From Burkholderia pyrrocinia (GTDB lineage Bacteria > Pseudomonadota > Gammaproteobacteria > Burkholderiales > Burkholderiaceae), in assembly GCF_003330765.1 (NCBI RefSeq), contig NZ_CP024903.1, positions 186,001 through 250,000 of the forward strand: a stretch of 64,000 nt of DNA, given 5' to 3'. A program made the translations under genes and the position numbers. The number at the start of each line of letters is the position of its first letter. Within the stretch, counting starts at the first letter, position 1. Positions 62,534 to 64,000 of the stretch are shown piece by piece. The notes beneath the pieces were generated by a model that worked only from the letters and a program-made list of their open reading frames with translations, made no database searches and was not told the origin of the DNA.

Positions 62534-63343
62534 ATGAATCTCATCACCCACGCACTCGACAAGTGGAAGCAGCAATCGCTCTCCGGGAAACTCTACGCAT
62601 CGGGCAATGGCCTCGTGATGCTCGTCGCGGGCGCGCTGATGCTGATGCCCCGAACGATGACCCACACGCTGACGCTGTTCGCCGCGGGGCCGCTGCTGCT
62701 GTTCATGGCCGGGTTCCTGATCTGGGTCGTGCCGAAGCTGCTTGCGATCGGTCGGTCGCAGGTCGGTACCGTACCGCTCGTCGTGGTGAGCGCGGTGCTT
62801 GCTCCGCTCTGTCTCGGATGGGCACGGCAGTGCGTCGGCATGGCCGTGCAGTTGCCGCCGCAGTCGTTCGACGTGACGGTTGCGCTGCTGACGGTGCTCC
62901 TGATCCCGATCGCGTGGGCGGCCGTTGCCGCGTCGATCCTGATACTCGTGTTCGCCGTATCGATTTTCGCCGCGATGACGAGCCAGGTGTTCCGTCCGCT
63001 GGTGGGTACGTTTGCCATGAGCCCGACCGGGTGGCTCGCGCGGACGCTGGGGAAAATCGAAGCGGCGGAGCGCGAAGCCTTCAATCACGGAATGGGCGCC
63101 TTCGTTTCGGCAGCCGTCATCGTACTGTTGTTCGGGTGTTATGCGTCCGCGGTGCTGGACCCGGCCGTTGTCCGGCTGGCGGCATACGGCCTCGACTTTT
63201 CGTATGCGAACCGGTACCCGGGCGTTGAACCCGGCCGGCGCATCCGCCTGCTCGACAACGGCTTCGTCGCCTACGCCGCGCGGCAGGGGCTCGACGTGCG
63301 GCTCGACGTGATGCCGCTGCCCCCGTCCGACAAGACGAAGTGA
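62534..63343 (+). CDS. unknown multi-pass membrane protein
   Basis: A 269-aa protein with about five hydrophobic segments in residues 25-200 (for example LVMLVAGALMLMP, LLLFMAGFLIWVV, AAVAASILILVFAVSIF, FVSAAVIVLLFGCY) and a soluble C-terminal tail of about 65 residues with RRIRLLDNGFVAYA. No signal for a known transporter or enzyme. The ATG at 62534 directly follows the short gap after PaiB. I do not recognise the family. Confidence 0.65.
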   Translation: MNLITHALDKWKQQSLSGKLYASGNGLVMLVAGALMLMPRTMTHTLTLFAAGPLLLFMAGFLIWVVPKLLAIGRSQVGTVPLVVVSAVLAPLCLGWARQCVGMAVQLPPQSFDVTVALLTVLLIPIAWAAVAASILILVFAVSIFAAMTSQVFRPLVGTFAMSPTGWLARTLGKIEAAEREAFNHGMGAFVSAAVIVLLFGCYASAVLDPAVVRLAAYGLDFSYANRYPGVEPGRRIRLLDNGFVAYAARQGLDVRLDVMPLPPSDKTK

Positions 63344-63366
63344 GCCGGACGGAAGCGCGTGGCCGT

Positions 63367-63939
63367 CTACTGCGTCCGCACCGCTCCCGTCGTCGCCTGC
63401 GCGAGCGCACCGCGAATCGCAGCCTCGGTCTTGTCGTACCCGCCTTCGCCGTAGCGCGTATAGACGACCTTCCCGTTCGCATCGATCAGGTACAGCGCGG
63501 GCCAGTACTGGTTGCCGTACGCGCGCCACGTGTCGTAGCGGTTGTCCTGCGCGACCGGGTACTGGATGCCGAAGCGCTTGATCGCATCGGCGACGTTGCC
63601 CGCGTCGCGTTCGAACGGATATTCGGGCGTATGCACACCGACCACGACGAGCCCCTGGTCGCGATACTTCCGGTACCAGTCGTTCACGTACGGAATCGTG
63701 TGAATGCAGTTGATGCACGAGTACGTCCAGAAATCGACCAGCACGACCTTGCCGTGCAACTTGCCGAGCGTCAGCGGCGCGCTGTTGTGCCAGCGGTCGA
63801 TGCCGGTGAAATCGGGCGCCGGCGTGCCGGCGAGCGACGCCTGCATGCCCGCGTCGTCGCGGGTGCCGGCAAAGGCGGCGAGCCCGGCCGTGGCGGCAAG
63901 GGCGATGACGAGGGCGGCGGTCTTGAGTCGGGGCAGCAT
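63367..63939 (-). CDS. TlpA/ResA-like thioredoxin-fold protein
   Basis: A 190-aa exported redoxin. Signal peptide or anchor at residues 6-24 (KTAALVIALAATAGLAAFAG). The thioredoxin fold carries the active site TYSCINCIHTIP (CxxC), preceded by VVLVDFW, with the cis-Pro region QYWPALYLID. It resembles the cytochrome c maturation or DipZ-type thiol reductases/peroxidases of the periplasm. AGGAG precedes the ATG at 63939. It is convergent with the unknown membrane protein, 23 bp apart. Confidence 0.86.
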   Translation of the reverse strand: MLPRLKTAALVIALAATAGLAAFAGTRDDAGMQASLAGTPAPDFTGIDRWHNSAPLTLGKLHGKVVLVDFWTYSCINCIHTIPYVNDWYRKYRDQGLVVVGVHTPEYPFERDAGNVADAIKRFGIQYPVAQDNRYDTWRAYGNQYWPALYLIDANGKVVYTRYGEGGYDKTEAAIRGALAQATTGAVRTQ

Positions 63940-64000
63940 GGCGTTCTCCTGATCGGGAGGCCGCCGCTCGGAGCGGCGGCCGGACGGGTTTCGACGGTTC

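Overview
The window is GC-rich (about two-thirds G+C) with long, densely packed genes, and its 16S rRNA reads as a member of the Burkholderia cepacia complex. The gene content (several catabolic modules, many MFS/ABC/APC carriers, LysR/MocR/TetR regulators, an OmpC-type porin) fits a soil- and host-associated beta-proteobacterium. I see no phage, IS element, CRISPR array or plasmid backbone. The one sign of decay is a possible short gene remnant downstream of the rRNA operon.

Layout. 1-7.9 kb: a phosphonate locus, with phnW (cut by the window edge) divergent from an overlapping operon phnS-T-U-V-A-Y plus an HD-domain oxygenase-like gene. It encodes 2-aminoethylphosphonate import and stepwise conversion to acetate and phosphate, and ends in a strong terminator. 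7.9-13.65 kb: a complete rrn operon (two promoters, boxA, 16S, tRNA-Ile, tRNA-Ala, 23S, 5S, terminator, RNase III stems around 16S and 23S). 14-18.5 kb: a DHA2 efflux pump, an Fe(II)/2OG oxygenase and a PiT phosphate carrier. 18.7-23.8 kb: a cobalt/B12 and methionine block, with a degenerate histidine phosphatase, a cobalamin riboswitch controlling cbtBA, and metR divergent from metE.

23.9-28.7 kb: a guanidinobutyrate module (MHS carrier, gbuA, divergent gbuR) and an Lrp/LysE exporter pair. 28.9-32.2 kb: two acid-type serine peptidases, an S53 sedolisin and an S10 carboxypeptidase, separated by an intrinsic terminator and both without a visible signal peptide. 32.3-37.6 kb: nadE, a DMT exporter, a small unknown gene, a DeoR regulator and a two-HKD phospholipase D-like protein whose stop codon lies inside an 8-bp tandem array. 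37.7-43.6 kb: lysine/pipecolate catabolism (lysP, an AmaA-like oxidase and a TetR regulator, divergent from amaB). 43.7-49.7 kb: a large MscS-type channel, an MFS carrier and an L,D-transpeptidase.

49.9-55.7 kb: a purine nucleoside module (porin, Tat-exported nucleoside hydrolase, LysR regulator, NCS2 purine permease, ADA-family deaminase). 55.8-64 kb: a WG-repeat protein, a class A penicillin-binding protein, a MocR regulator divergent from a PaiB-like flavoprotein, an unknown membrane protein and a TlpA-like thioredoxin.

Functions are assigned from motifs visible in the translations and from gene order; no database search was possible. The least explained items are the HD-domain gene without its usual partner oxygenase, the paired peptidases, the two unrelated 8-bp repeat arrays, the ADA-family deaminase and the WG-repeat protein.
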